Shown here: positions 10,874 to 22,576 of the stretch, in pieces | Position numbering within the stretch: position 1 is the stretch's first letter | How the letters are laid out: every line of letters starts with the position of its first letter | Source: Tomocerus qinae | Taxonomy: Eukaryota > Arthropoda > Collembola > Entomobryomorpha > Tomoceridae | Direction: 5' to 3' | Assembly (NCBI GenBank): GCA_020055645.1 | Contig: CM034546.1 | Coordinates: forward strand, 117,168,375 to 117,232,374 | DNA: 64,000 nucleotides | The notes under the pieces: model-generated | Seen by the model: only the letters and a program-made list of their open reading frames with translations | The model's database searches: none | What the model was told of the DNA's origin: nothing | Made by a program: the position numbers and the translations under genes

Positions 10874-13460
10874 ATGTCTTCTTTTGTTGTCGCCTATTTC
10901 TTTGGAGTTAAATTTTTACTCGTCTTTTGTTTCAATTATGAGGGAGGTGATAACAAATTGGACAATTTTGAAGATAATTTCGCTTCACTTGGTAACTTAA
11001 CTTTATGGTCAGCTATTGAGCACGAAATCTTTACTAACTTCAAGAGATATTATATGAAAGGAAGCTATGACAAAGAACCATCAGTTTCTAAATTAGTGCT
11101 AGAAAGGTAAGTTTAAATACCTACATTTTCTTTGAGACCAAATCTATTATTTGCATCAATTTTATTACATAGATCCCAAAAAATTAATTAAATTAGATTC
11201 ACCCAATGTGTGAAATGAAATACTTCGCTTTTTTTAGGCAATTCATTAATTCAAGGTTGAGGCAGATGTCACAAATACGATAATAATGCCTGAAGTTTAT
11301 TTTCTGATCGTTTCTATTAAGTTATGGGATTGGGCAAATATCGGGAAAAGAAAGTCGTAATTAAACACATTTGCAACTATATTATTAATCAAATGTCAAT
11401 CTTCGTTTGCAGATATTTTTATGATTATGAGGATTCTATCGGCGTGAATAGAAGTGATAGCGATTTTGAAAACATTTTTTCCTTGGCTAAAGAGATTTCA
11501 AACAATCCAATAATGGTGTATCGTATGCTACACAGAATTCACAAGTACAAAAAAGTTCTTGAAATTTTCGGTAAGTGTTCAATATCGGTGTCAATATCAT
11601 AATGTACAAATTCAAAACATTTAATCATCTCAGTATTTACATAGATAGCTAATAGTTTCGAAAATTTGAGTTGAGTGTATAAAGTTCTTTCATGTTTCAA
11701 GGTTCTAAAACAAATGAAGTATATGAGGGGACCAAAGCAAACCTTTGGAAGCTTTTAAAAATCGATGAAAAATCCATACCAACTAAAAACGATGTACAGG
11801 AGGCAATGGAGTCTATACTAAGGCTTCATTATGTTTACCAACTAAATCTCACAGATGTAAATAGTACACACGTTGAATTTTACTAAATTAATTGCGTTAA
11901 AGCAGTTTTTAGATATTTCAACAAGCTGTGGTACAAAATAGATATTAACTTCTCTGACTTTCAGTTTACTTCGGGAGTGATAGCAGGCATTAAGACCAAT
12001 GCAAGATTGAACGCAATCCACTGTTATGAAATAGGAACCTTTGCTTCCAAGATTGGCTATTATGATTTATCGATAGAATGGCTGGAGCTTGCTTACTCAA
12101 AGGTGCATTTCGAATCGGATTCATCTCTCGAAAGAGATAAAATTGGTGAAGGACTTTTAGAAGCAATTATTGCAGTAAGTTTATAATGATGGTAATACAC
12201 AAAAATGTTAGCTTTAATGAGAGTTAATATATTTTAAATTCTTTTTAGCATGATACATCATTGAATAATATTCCCTATTGGGTACCAACTGTCTACAATG
12301 ACAGTGTGTGGGAGAAATATCAAGTACCCACAAAATATCCACCTTGTAATAGCAGGACTAAACGCAAAGAAGTTCAGTATGAACTTTTTAAAGGACGAAG
12401 AGAATCTAATCATAATGACATGAATTTTTGCACACTGTGCTCAGGAAAAAGTTATCAGGTACATTTTAATATTGATGTACACTTGTACTACAGAGATACA
12501 CGTAGTGTACTTAGTTAAACATATTGGTTCAGAGTAATATCTGTTACAATTCATTTTCTTTACCGAAAACTTATTGTTGACACAGACAGAAAAAGAAAAA
12601 TCTGAACTTTATTGCTGGCTAGACTCTGGAAAGAAGAAAATGAATTTGTTAAGTCCTTCAAAAATGGAGTTGCTCTCAAAGTACCCATACATTGTTCAAA
12701 TATACGATGCCGTTAGTAGTAAATTGTCATATCGCATTACGATGAAAGCTGAAGACAACCTAAAACGTTCGGAAGTACTGCACTACAAAGATAAAGAAAC
12801 TGGAACAAAATTATCTAAAGTGCGCACGTCGGCAAATGCTTGGCTTCACAGTGAAGAAGGAGAGAAAGATATTATTAAAGTTGAGAAGCGAATTGAATCC
12901 ATTACTGGGTTGAAATTGGATGGGGAAGGAAGTGAAGCTCTTCAAGTTGCTTCGTATGTATTTGGAAGACATTACGAAGTCCACACCGATACGGTAAAAA
13001 CATTTAACTCTGAAACTGAAAACAGATATTACTAAATGTCCAATAATTTTCAGCTTAAAGATCCTGTGCTTGGAGGCTCGCGAGGTGATCGCATTGCAAC
13101 ATTTATGATCTATGTAATTTTATCTTTCATTTTTCCAATGATTTATAAGTTATGTTAATCTGAATCACATAACGAAGATTTAATTTTCACTTTTGAACTG
13201 TGTAGTTAGAGGAGCCTTTAGCTGGTGGTTTAACGGCTTTTCCTCAAGCTGGGATTGCCGCAAAGCCTGTGAAAGGATCTGCCGTGTTTTGGTACAATTT
13301 GTACAGAAATGGCAGTGCTATGGATGATATCACTTGGCATGGAGCATGTCCAGTACTGTTAGGACATAAATCTATTGGAAACAAATGGATTCGACACAAT
13401 CCACAATTTCTTACTGTACCTTGTTCTCTGGATCAAAATGACATCATGGTTACTATTTAG
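10874..13460 (+). CDS. P4HA: Prolyl 4-hydroxylase alpha subunit, tandem copy 2
   Basis: Eight exons: 10874-11106, 11413-11570, 11702-11856, 11965-12174, 12249-12458, 12586-12993, 13054-13113, 13206-13460; 562 residues. It opens with a signal peptide (MSSFVVAYFFGVKFLLVFC). Exon phases are identical to copies 1 and 3, and exons 4, 5 and 7 have the same lengths as in copy 1 (210, 210 and 60). The catalytic set is intact: H455, D457, H523 and K533. Predicted ER-lumenal collagen prolyl hydroxylase subunit. In the TPR-like exon it resembles copy 3 more than copy 1 (for example TSGVIAGI in both), suggesting copies 2 and 3 split later. A poly(A) signal AATAAA is at 13598-13603. Confidence 0.93.
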
Positions 13461-14936
13461 GAAGAGTTAGGAATTCAAAGCATTTTGTCATACTTAGTTC
13501 AGCTAACAATCTATGTACAATCTAGCTGGTCTTCCAGCTGCAAGGACAACATATTGTGCAACAAATGGAAAAAGATTCATATCTGATCAAAATTGCAAAT
13601 AAAATTATTTTATACTAAATGAAAAAAATTTTAACACCTTCATCATTACAGTGCCATTTATTTGTCACTTCATGTGAACTCGGAAAAAAAGGTAGTGATG
13701 GATTAGTGCACTTACAGTACCCTAGCAGCTCTTGCTGTGTAATCTATCGGACTCTAAAAAGTACATTAAATATCCTTCTATGAGCATATTATGATGTATA
13801 GCTTGTCCGGGGTCAAAATTTTGACGAAGACAAATCTCTGCTTTTTGGAAACCTAAGATAAGGCCATTATTCCATATTACAGCTCCAGATTCATCCGTGG
13901 CATACCACTCTGTTCGAAGACCTAACGGTTTGAGGGGGCTTGACCTGAGGGCCCAAGCTAGTTGTTTGCGTTGTTCTAGAATCTTTAGACTCGAATTTCT
14001 TTGGATGAAGATTATCGTCTAGGAACCACTCTGAGAGTCTGGTTGCCAGACTCATACACACGTTGAGAATGTCAGAATGAAGCAAAAAGTATCTGTTTTG
14101 GCTGGCATATGATCTGATTGATAAAATAAAGCCTTATTTTTGCATTTTTACAAAAATACTTTCCGTATCTTCCTTGCTACAGACTACGGATGGAGAATGA
14201 GATTGAATTGAACGGTAATATATATTTTGGACTTTGGACTAATTGGGCTGACAATAATTGCTCAGGTAGCCCCAACCCATCATGCTAATGCTGCGGCATA
14301 GCCGTAGCTATGTCGATTTCATGACCTATACTTTACTTGCTATCGTAAAGACTACATAAAATTAATACAATTTTCTTTTTTACATATCTGCAATTTTTCT
14401 TTTTAAAATGTAATGTTAATAATAATAATAATGTAATTCCAATCTAATGTTCTAAATCAGATCATTGAATGAACCTGCTGTAGAAAATGACTAATAAACC
14501 AAAACTCAATTCCTTTTCAAAAACATGCTCCTTAAAGAACATTACAATTTACAATATAATTTAACTACGATAAATTAATTCTTCATAAAACTGAAAATAT
14601 TTGTTGGGAAAGTAGTAATGAGAATCAGATAATTTCATTTCGGTAGGACAAATAGTTTCTAATCTAATGCAGAAATTTTTAAGCTAAGATTTCGTATTCT
14701 ATTCTCTAATATTTTCTCTTGCCTGGCCGGCCGGTTCGTAAAGTCGGTTCACCGCCGCCGTTAACTTATTATGATCTTTAGAATTTCATGAATAGTAAAG
14801 TAGATCATTGAAGGTACTAGGTAGAGCTGAATACTAGATTACTACTGTGACTGCTGACAGAAGACAGAGATTCAGTCTTCCAGCCAAGTAGTTCCAAGGC
14901 CTAATCCACAGTCAGGATTTCAGTAAGATTAGAAAA
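13461..14936. other. Spacer between P4HA copies 2 and 3
   Basis: It holds the copy 2 3'UTR (AATAAA 13598-13603), then about 13670-14340 of sequence with somewhat higher GC content and no continuous reading frame, possibly an old repeat remnant, then AT-rich DNA. A GC-rich patch at 14716-14760 includes the palindrome GGCCGGCC. No gene supported. Confidence 0.35.
13598..13603 (+). terminator. Poly(A) signal of P4HA copy 2
   Basis: AATAAA about 140 bases after the stop codon at 13458-13460, in an AT-rich 3' flank. Confidence 0.45.
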
Positions 14937-17889
14937 ATGTTTCCTTTGAGTGCAACTATGAGATATTTTCTAAGTGTTGTGTTTATATTAACTTACAATT
15001 TTGGGGGTGGTAGCAGTGATTTGGAAAACATAAAAGATAATTTCGCATCAATCAATAATTTAACACTGTTAGCAGCTACAGAACAGGATTTCTACAACAT
15101 CTTTAAGAGATCTTACAATCAAGGGGATTACGACAAAGAGACATCGATTTTGAAATCAGCTCTGGAACGGTAAATTGATGCATGAACTTCGTGATTTGTA
15201 ATTTTAAAGGTTACCGAATAGACGTTTCCCACAATTCCAGGATAGCACAGACAGGTGTTGGAGTTGGAGTCATTTCAATACCTATTCATGATTCATGATA
15301 ATTTGGTGACCGGTCACCAATTGTGGCCCATTGTGGGAAACCTCTATTGCATTGTTATATTATTGCGTAAAGTAAAATAGTTTTTGATTAAAAAGCTATC
15401 GTGGATGGAATAATTCCCCCTTTCCGAAATAGTATTCATAATTAGGTGTGTAATTTGTTTGTGTTGTAGATATTTTGCTGATTTTGAAGATTCAAATATA
15501 GTCGATAACGGAAATGAAAGTGAGAAAAGGAAGAATGATTTTTCAATGGCTAAGCCTAAGGAAGTTTCATCCAATCCTATATTACCATACCGTATGCTTT
15601 ACAGAATCGAAAAATACAGAGAAGTTCTCGAAATCATCGGTAAGAGTTTCGATAATGTAAACGTTCATGAGATATGAGCATAATATGAGTTGTCAGGGGT
15701 TAAAGGAAAGGGTACATATTCGATTTTTAACTATGGTTTATGATCCGAATCTGGATCCAAATGATTTTGCAAAACTTATAACTATGGTTTATGATCCGAA
15801 TCTGGATCCAAATGATTTTGCAAAACTTAATCGAACCACTATATATAGCCCAAGTACCTATACCATAAAGGACGAAGGCTGGATCTTCCATATATGTACC
15901 CTTTCCGTTATTATCTTCATTTCACAATTTCATATTATTATCTGCATAAATTCTGTGATTGAATTGAATTATTTCGTTATTGTTATTAATAGGAAATATC
16001 ACCTTTACATTATCTGATGGAACAAAGTCAAATCTGTGGGAACTTGCTCATATTTACCCAGAAGCAATTCCGACGAAAAATGATGTAGACGAAGCAATGC
16101 GTTCCATTTTACGTCTTCATATTACTTACGAATTAAATCTTACTGAGGTTAGTACTTACTTATTACATCTTGTTTACAATCATCATATTTCCTGTTTCTG
16201 TAATAAGTACATTTAGCTATAAATTATAAATTCGTTTGTAATTTTCAGTTTACTTCGGGAGTGATAGCTGGCATTAATACCAATGCAAGATTGAACGCAT
16301 TCCATTGTTATAAAATAGGAATCTTTGCCTCCCAGGAAGGATATTATGATCTATCAATAGAATGGCTTGAGGCAGCTTACTCAAAGGTGTATTTCGAATC
16401 GGATTCATCGGTTGATCGAGACACAATCGATCATGCTCTTTTGGCATCAATCAATAACGTATGTTGTTCGAGGACTAAGACTAAATATCATTAAAACTGT
16501 GAGATATTTAATATTAAACGTTTTATGAATCATTTTAGCATGATGCAGCATTATCTAATACTTATACGGGAGCTCCGATACGTACAGTCTACAATGATAC
16601 TTTGCTGGAAAATTATATTGTACCTCAAAACTATTCTACTTCTATTAACAGAACTAGACGGAAGGCAGTTGAATATAAAACTTGGAATTCACCAAAAGAT
16701 AGTATTTATAATGAAATGCGGTTTTGGGCTTTGTGTTCCGGAAAAAACTATCAGGTAACTATAACAGGTGTATAAGATAACCATAATCATAGATATCTAA
16801 CATTGTATATTGAATCATATTATTTATAGCGTGAGTGAGTATTTGGTACTTGCATTTATTTTGAGTGAAAATAATGTATATTAACTCATTAAGACAGAAA
16901 AGGAGAAATCTCAACTTTATTGCTGGCTTAACCCAGGAAAAAACAAAGTCAACATAGTAAATCCCTCTAAAATGGAGTTGCTTTCAACATTCCCTTACAT
17001 CGTTCAAATATATGATGTGATAAGTCCTAAACTTTCGGAGAGTATCGCCATAAAAGCGGAAAACGGGTACAAGCGTTCCGAAGTTATAGACTATAATAGT
17101 ACTAATCAAAGAGGAAAATCTTTATCTAAATCGCGTACTTCGGCAAATGCTTGGCTTTACACTAAAAATGATACAAAAGATCTTATAGCACTTGAAAAGC
17201 AAATTGAATCCATTACTGGATTGAAGGCGGCAGACGACGCAAGCGAAGCTCTTCAAGTAGCTTCGTATGTGTTTGGACGCCATTACGATGTTCACACCGA
17301 TACGGTAACCAAACTTTATAATCCGTACTGTAATACTGAAATTGAAAGCAGATGTAATAGATGTATGCCTATATTTAATTTCTAACGATATAATTATATA
17401 TTTTGCAGATTAAAAACTCTGTGATGGCAGGTTCAAGGGGAGATCGGATTGCAACATTTTTGATCTATGTAATACTCTGTATACTCATTCGGTTGACGTA
17501 AAATATAACTAAGATCTAATTTTCAATTTTGAACTTCGTAGTTGGAGGAGCCATTAGCTGGTGGATCAACAGCCTTTACCGAAGCTGGGATTGCTGCAAA
17601 GCCTGCGAAAGGTTCCGCTGTATTTTGGTACAATCTGTACAAAAATGGCACTGCTATGGATGGTATCACTTGGCATGGAGCATGTCCAGTACTGTTAGGA
17701 CATAAATCCGTTGGAAACAAATGGATTCGATACAATCCACAGTTTCTTTCTTTTCCTTGCCCATTAGATCAAAATGATACTAAGGTTAATGTACCTGTAA
17801 TGAGCTCCTACTTCCATTTTCACCGAAAGTGTCACCGACCCCCTCCGATTACGACCAAAATCGCTGAGCATATGTCTAAAATAGAGTAA
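14937..17889 (+). CDS. P4HA: Prolyl 4-hydroxylase alpha subunit, tandem copy 3, with a C-terminus altered by a repeat insertion
   Basis: Eight exons: 14937-15169, 15470-15639, 15993-16147, 16249-16458, 16539-16754, 16894-17304, 17409-17468, 17542-17889; 600 residues as it stands. The start follows the same pattern as its sisters, with a signal peptide (MRYFLSVVFILTYNF within the first 22 residues). H462, D464, H530 and K540 keep the iron and 2-oxoglutarate sites. Exons 2 and 5 are slightly longer than in the sisters (170 and 216). Copies 1 and 2 end 3-4 residues after the DQND motif plus V; here the frame runs into the foldback element after KVNV and gains about 32 residues before TAA 17887-17889. 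The catalytic domain is complete before the insertion, so activity is plausible, but the poly(A) site and 3'UTR must now come from within or beyond the element. Confidence 0.9.
15224..15341. repeat. 118-bp MITE-like inverted repeat in intron 1 of P4HA copy 3
   Basis: GTTTCCCACAAT at 15224-15235 is the exact reverse complement of 15330-15341. Inside is a perfect 18-base palindrome, TTGGTGACCGGTCACCAA, at 15303-15320. Non-coding; no clear target duplication. Confidence 0.55.
15728..15829. repeat. Perfect 51-bp tandem duplication in intron 2 of P4HA copy 3
   Basis: The segment 15728-15778, starting TAACTATGGTTTATGATCCG, is repeated at once at 15779-15829 without differences. It keeps an open frame only because 51 is a multiple of three; it lies between the donor at 15640 and the acceptor at 15991-15992 and is intronic. 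Confidence 0.9.
17787..17793 (+). repeat. Left target-site duplication TAATGTA
   Basis: Identical to 19954-19960 on the far side of the foldback element, and located in the coding sequence of P4HA copy 3 (codons for N-V after the DQND motif). Confidence 0.65.
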
Positions 17890-19953
17890 TTAACGAAATG
17901 GACCTTCAAAATTTTTTAAAAAATAAGAGGGGGCGTGGGGGGTAAGGGGAAGCTTTTCCATTGGGAAGAAAGATTGTGACCAAACGGTAAGTCATAAAAT
18001 TCTTTAGTTTTTTTCTAAAATAGCATAGATAGGTGCTTCATCCTGGCAAGGTATAAATTTTATTCAATTCGAATATTTTGGCGCGAAAAAAAATCGGTGA
18101 ACCTGAAATTAGCAATAATTCAAACATTGTGGGTTGAAAATGGCACATATCGACTAAATATTGAATATAAAAGATGCTAGATCATCTTAAATCTCCTTTC
18201 TAAGCAAGAACAAAGTTACATATCCAAAATTTATTAACCCCTGTCCGGGGAAGCGGGGGCGATATAAGTTTGGATATTTAATTTCTCAAAATCTATTACG
18301 CCTAGAGACTTTAAACCACCGCCAAACAACTCAGCATCATGTAATGCATCATGGCATGGTGGTATATTGTGTGTCACCCCACCCCCTGAGGGGTGTGTAG
18401 GGGAGGCTTAAGTTTAGAATCCCAATATCTCCAAAACTATTTGACTTACGGACTTGAAACTACCGCCAAACAACTCAGCATCATGTAATGCATCATGGCA
18501 TGGTGGTATATTGTGTGTCACCCCACCCCCTGAGGGGTGTGTAGGGGAGGCTTAAGTTTAGAATCCCAATATCTCCAAAACTATTCGACGTACGGACTTG
18601 AAACTACCGCCAATCAACTCAGCATCATGTAATGCATCATGGCATTGTGGTATATTGTGTATCACTCCACCCCCTGAGGGGGGTGTAGGAGAGGCTTAAG
18701 TTTGGAAAGCCAATATCTCCAAAACTACTCAACGTATGGACTTGAAGCTACCGCCAATCCACTCAGCATCATGTAATGCATCATGGCATGGTAGTATATT
18801 GTGTGTCACCACACCCCCTGAGGGGGGTGTAGGGGAACCCAATATCTCCAAAACTACTCAACATACGGACTTGAAACTACCGTCCATCAACTCAGCATCA
18901 TGTAATGCATCATGACATGGTAGCAGGGTAGCCCTCAGTGGGTGTGGTGACACACAATATGCTACCATGCCACGATGCATTACATGATGTTGAGTTGATT
19001 GGCGGTAGTTTTAAGTCCCTACGTTGATTAGTTTTGGATATATTGGGTTTCCAAACTTAAGCCTCCCTTACACCCCCACAAGGGGGTGAGGAAACACACA
19101 ATATACTACCATGCCATGATGCATTACATAATGCTGAGTAGATTGGCGGTAGTTTCAAGTCCGTACGTTGAGTAGTTTTGGAGATATTGGGTTTCCAAAC
19201 TTAAGCCTCTCCTACACCCTCCTCAGGGGGTGGGGCGACACACAATATACTACCATGCCATGATGCATTACATGATGCTGAGTTGATTGGCTGTAGTTTT
19301 AAGTCCGTACGTTGAGTAGTTTTGGAGATATTGGAGTTTCCAAACTTAAGCCTCACTCAACACTCAGGGGGGTGGGAGTGACACACAATACACCACCTTG
19401 CCATGATGCATTACATGATGCTGAGTTGTTTGGCGGTGGTTTAAAGTCTCTAGGCGTAATAAGTTTTGAGAAATTAAATATCCAAACTTATATCGCCCCC
19501 GCTTCCCCGGACAGGGGTTAATAAATTTTGGATATGTAACCTTGTTCTTGCTTAGAAAAGAGATTTAAGATGATCTAGCATCTTTTATATTCAATATTTA
19601 GTCGATATGTGCCATTTTCAACCCACAATGTTTGAATTATTGCTAATTTCAGGTTCACCGATTTTTTTTCGCGCCAAAATATTCGAATTGAATAAAATTT
19701 ATACCTTGCCAGGATGAAGCACCTATCTATGCTATTTTAGAAAAAAACTAAAGAATTTTATGACTTACCGTTTGGTCACAATCTTTCTTCCCAATGGAAA
19801 AGCTTCCCCTTACCCCCCACGCCCCCTCTTATTTTTTAAAAAATTTTGAAGGTCCATTTCGTTAATTACTCTATTTTAGACATATGCTCAGCGATTTTGG
19901 TCGTAATCGGAGGGGGTCGGTGACACTTTCGGTGATAACGAATACACGGGCCC
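17794..19953. mobile_element. 2.16-kb foldback element inserted in the last exon of P4HA copy 3
   Basis: A near-palindrome: 17821-18345 is matched in reverse complement by about 19410-19934, starting CACCGAAAGTGTCACCGACC on the left and ending with its exact complement. Only scattered mismatches were noticed (for example near 18200/19550). Inside each arm is a direct array of roughly 144-bp units (left unit anchors near 18321, 18465, 18609, 18753 and 18882; about four inverted units on the right). The outermost 20-30 bases differ between the ends (left CCTGTAATGAG, right on the reverse strand GGGCCCGTGTATTCG). TAATGTA flanks it on both sides (17787-17793 and 19954-19960). No transposase reading frame is present, so it is non-autonomous. 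The high similarity of the arms suggests a recent or gene-converted copy. Confidence 0.88.
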
Positions 19954-19960
19954 TAATGTA
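19954..19960 (+). repeat. Right target-site duplication TAATGTA and orphaned 3' end of P4HA copy 3
   Basis: Repeats 17787-17793. Reading on in the P4HA frame from here meets a stop within about eight codons, which suits the short tails of copies 1 and 2; this is probably the ancestral end of the gene. Confidence 0.6.
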
Positions 19961-21120
19961 ACACAACACATGTATTTTTAATGCTTATGAAGATGCTAAA
20001 AGTAAGGAAAACTTATTTTATACTAAAAATGATTATGATGGATGTTTGGTCGTTAAAATTTTCCTGTCTCATTGTTAATTTTATTGAATGATAGCTAAAA
20101 GTATAGCTAAAAGTATGTCATAAAGTTTGTTAATACAGTTTATTGTCATTGCTTGCATTTATCAGCTTGAACAATTTGAAATGATATGCTTATAATGATC
20201 ATTAAATACCTTAAATATCATCCCTTAACTTGTGCTCACCAGTCACCCCCAATTATTGATGTTGTAGTACAAATATTCGAAAAGTCTGATTGATATGTCC
20301 GTTCTTACTGTATATTCGAAATGCGTAGTAAATGTTTATGATGGAATAGAATAAAACGATAGACGAGTTGCTATTCAAGACATTTCGTGTTTTTAGTTAA
20401 AAGGGACGAAGCTGTATAGGTTGTAGAAATACGGAAGCTATGCTGCTGCAATATAGGTATCCCATTTATATACCATATAATAATAACTATTCCATGATCA
20501 TACCGTGTAATTTGACAGATTGAAGATTGGCGTGAGTTTAATCACTTCAACAAAGAAGGACTAGGGACACGGAATATCACCTTATTAAAGTAGGTACTGT
20601 TTCGTAGGTTGGGTTTCAGTTATGCAACATTTAGATTAGATTCAATAATTTTTACTTTTAGTTTTCATAGTGCATGGGTATAATTAGGTAATGTAAATTA
20701 CTTACACACCATTATATTATAAGTTACAGTCATTCACAGTACACACGTACTGAAGTTTGGTAGAGCATTTTCTAAGGCTCCAAAGCTAAATAATAGAATT
20801 GGCCTTCAAACAAAGGTTCTATCATGTCAGGAGTGCCTAATATCGACTGCTACATGCAGAATATCTTTATTCTTTACGGAAGTGTTGGACTAGCCGGAGA
20901 ATATAAGCGTAAAGACTATAAAACAATTTCATTCAATTATTAAAACCAGAATGAAAACTATTGTCAGTTATTAGTGAAGCAAGTTTTAATTCTATACTCT
21001 AGTGAAACAAGTCAAGGATTTGTTACTTTTAATTTAATAGTTACAATTAAAATTATTGTCTTCACTATTCATGCATAGGAATTTATAAAGAACATCTCAG
21101 CTAAAGCAAGAAACGAGAAC
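19961..21120. other. Gene-free stretch between the foldback element and the first Ly6 gene
   Basis: AT-rich; likely includes the former 3'UTR of P4HA copy 3 at its left end. A short tandem AGCTAAAAGTAT pair sits near 20093-20118. No coding exon seen. Confidence 0.35.
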
Positions 21121-21872
21121 ATGAGTCTCATTGGCAATACTCACTTGTATTTCTTTCACTTATCAGGTATTTATGTTGCAATGCTCGGATTAAAAAAAAT
21201 TAACACATCAAAATTTTAGTGTTGAAAGAAATGCTGTAGTTTAAAGCATTTGTGATTTTCCAAGGCTATTTTCAAGTATAATTTTGAATCTTTCTTTATA
21301 GTTTTCATCTTGACAATGAAAGTACCGGAAATAGTTTGTGGAGACTTGTGTAAAAGTAAGTTAAATGTAATTCGATTAAACTAATGCTGCTAATATTTTC
21401 CATCTGAACATTTACTGCATGTACATAATTTTCACTCAATTTTAGATGAAAGGCTTAATTGCTACGATTGCGAGAGCCGGACTAACGAACATTGTAAGGA
21501 TCCGTTTAATAGCTCTTTAGCTCTTAGTAAAGTTCCAACCCGATTATGTAACGGTTGTTGTACCAAAATTGAATACACTTATCCAAAAGGTTAGTTTTAC
21601 AATTTACAGTAGCATAATTTGTTAAAATGTTTAATCTGTATTGATATGAATAGCTTTAATTAATTTATTTTTACCCAGCCCAATGGATACAGCGTTCGTG
21701 TACAGAGAATGTGATAAACTTCTCTTGGCTAAGTCGTGGATGTCTAAGAGGGGTTGACGGACACATCAAGATGTGCGTTTGCCACAGCAAAGATCTATGT
21801 AATAAATCATCAATATGGAATTCAAGTATAAAACTTATTTTAAAGTTATGCATTCTGTTATCCATCATATGA
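21121..21872 (+). CDS. Ly6/three-finger protein A (GPI-anchor type)
   Basis: Four exons: 21121-21166, 21302-21355, 21446-21589, 21679-21872; 145 residues. The order is a hydrophobic N-terminal signal (FFHLSVFILTMKV), a cysteine-rich core beginning NCYDCES, a CNGCC block, an MCVC pair and DLCN near the end, and a hydrophobic C-terminal tail (LILKLCILLSII). This is the Ly6/uPAR three-finger plan with a likely GPI-attachment signal. Secreted or membrane-tethered insect Ly6 proteins modulate ion channels, receptors or septate junctions; which applies here cannot be told. CNGCC in the middle is shared with the three neighbours B-D, marking a paralogous group. The start is uncertain because an internal in-frame ATG in exon 2 could also serve. 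Confidence 0.8.
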
Positions 21873-22576
21873 TGCTAATCAGCCGGATACTGATATTCTC
21901 AAAATACTGATGTAAAAACTTAACTGTAGACAAACTATTAATAATCAATGTAAAGTACCCATGTATGATATATGCTAGAACACACTTATAATGTACCACC
22001 ATATTAAGTATGTACCAATACATGATATCAGCTTAACCGCTTATTTCAATGATTGTCTCATACAATGTTTTACTTGTAAATTCTCGATGAGCACCAACGT
22101 GTTCCATTACCGATGATTATAATTAAACATATAGGACATGGCTGACGAATTATAATTTATAAGTGGAGATATACCGTTATACGATGATTATTTATTGGGA
22201 TTAGTGATACGATTTTGGTGCATTGCATATTGCATTTGCAGGTGCAATTAGCACGAAAAATACCAGGCATGGCATATGACAATAGTTACTGCATATCTTC
22301 CATCCATGCATGTAACGAAATCATATGGCAGGAAAATGTTCATAATTTACTCTTTATGGGAATTGTGATAATGTGAACAGTGAAGATATTGGGCATACTT
22401 TCTCAGCGTGGTTCCAATGATCTGATTTTCTGCTAAAATTAGTGAAAGGGAAATCCATATAAGACAGATATCATGAAAAGAAGTATATCAGTGGTGACTG
22501 TAAATTTGACGTTGCATCTTACTGTAGTCCGGTTCTAACACTAATTAAGGCTTTCTACCAATTTTCTATATAGAAC
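21873..22576. other. Spacer between Ly6 genes A and B
   Basis: 3' flank of gene A and presumed promoter of gene B. No exon, repeat or clear promoter motif was recognised. Confidence 0.3.

Noticed and set aside
13670..14340. Possible retrotransposon or pseudogene remnant
   Set aside because: I could not find a stretch with recognisable reverse transcriptase or P4HA motifs in any frame; left as unassigned spacer.
17523..17735. Antisense frames over the last exons of P4HA (also 9924-10250)
   Set aside because: Complement of a strongly conserved catalytic exon; no independent features.
19312..19521. 69-codon frame inside the foldback element
   Set aside because: It lies within the inverted repeat units and has no match in the sister units; no transposase motif anywhere in the element.
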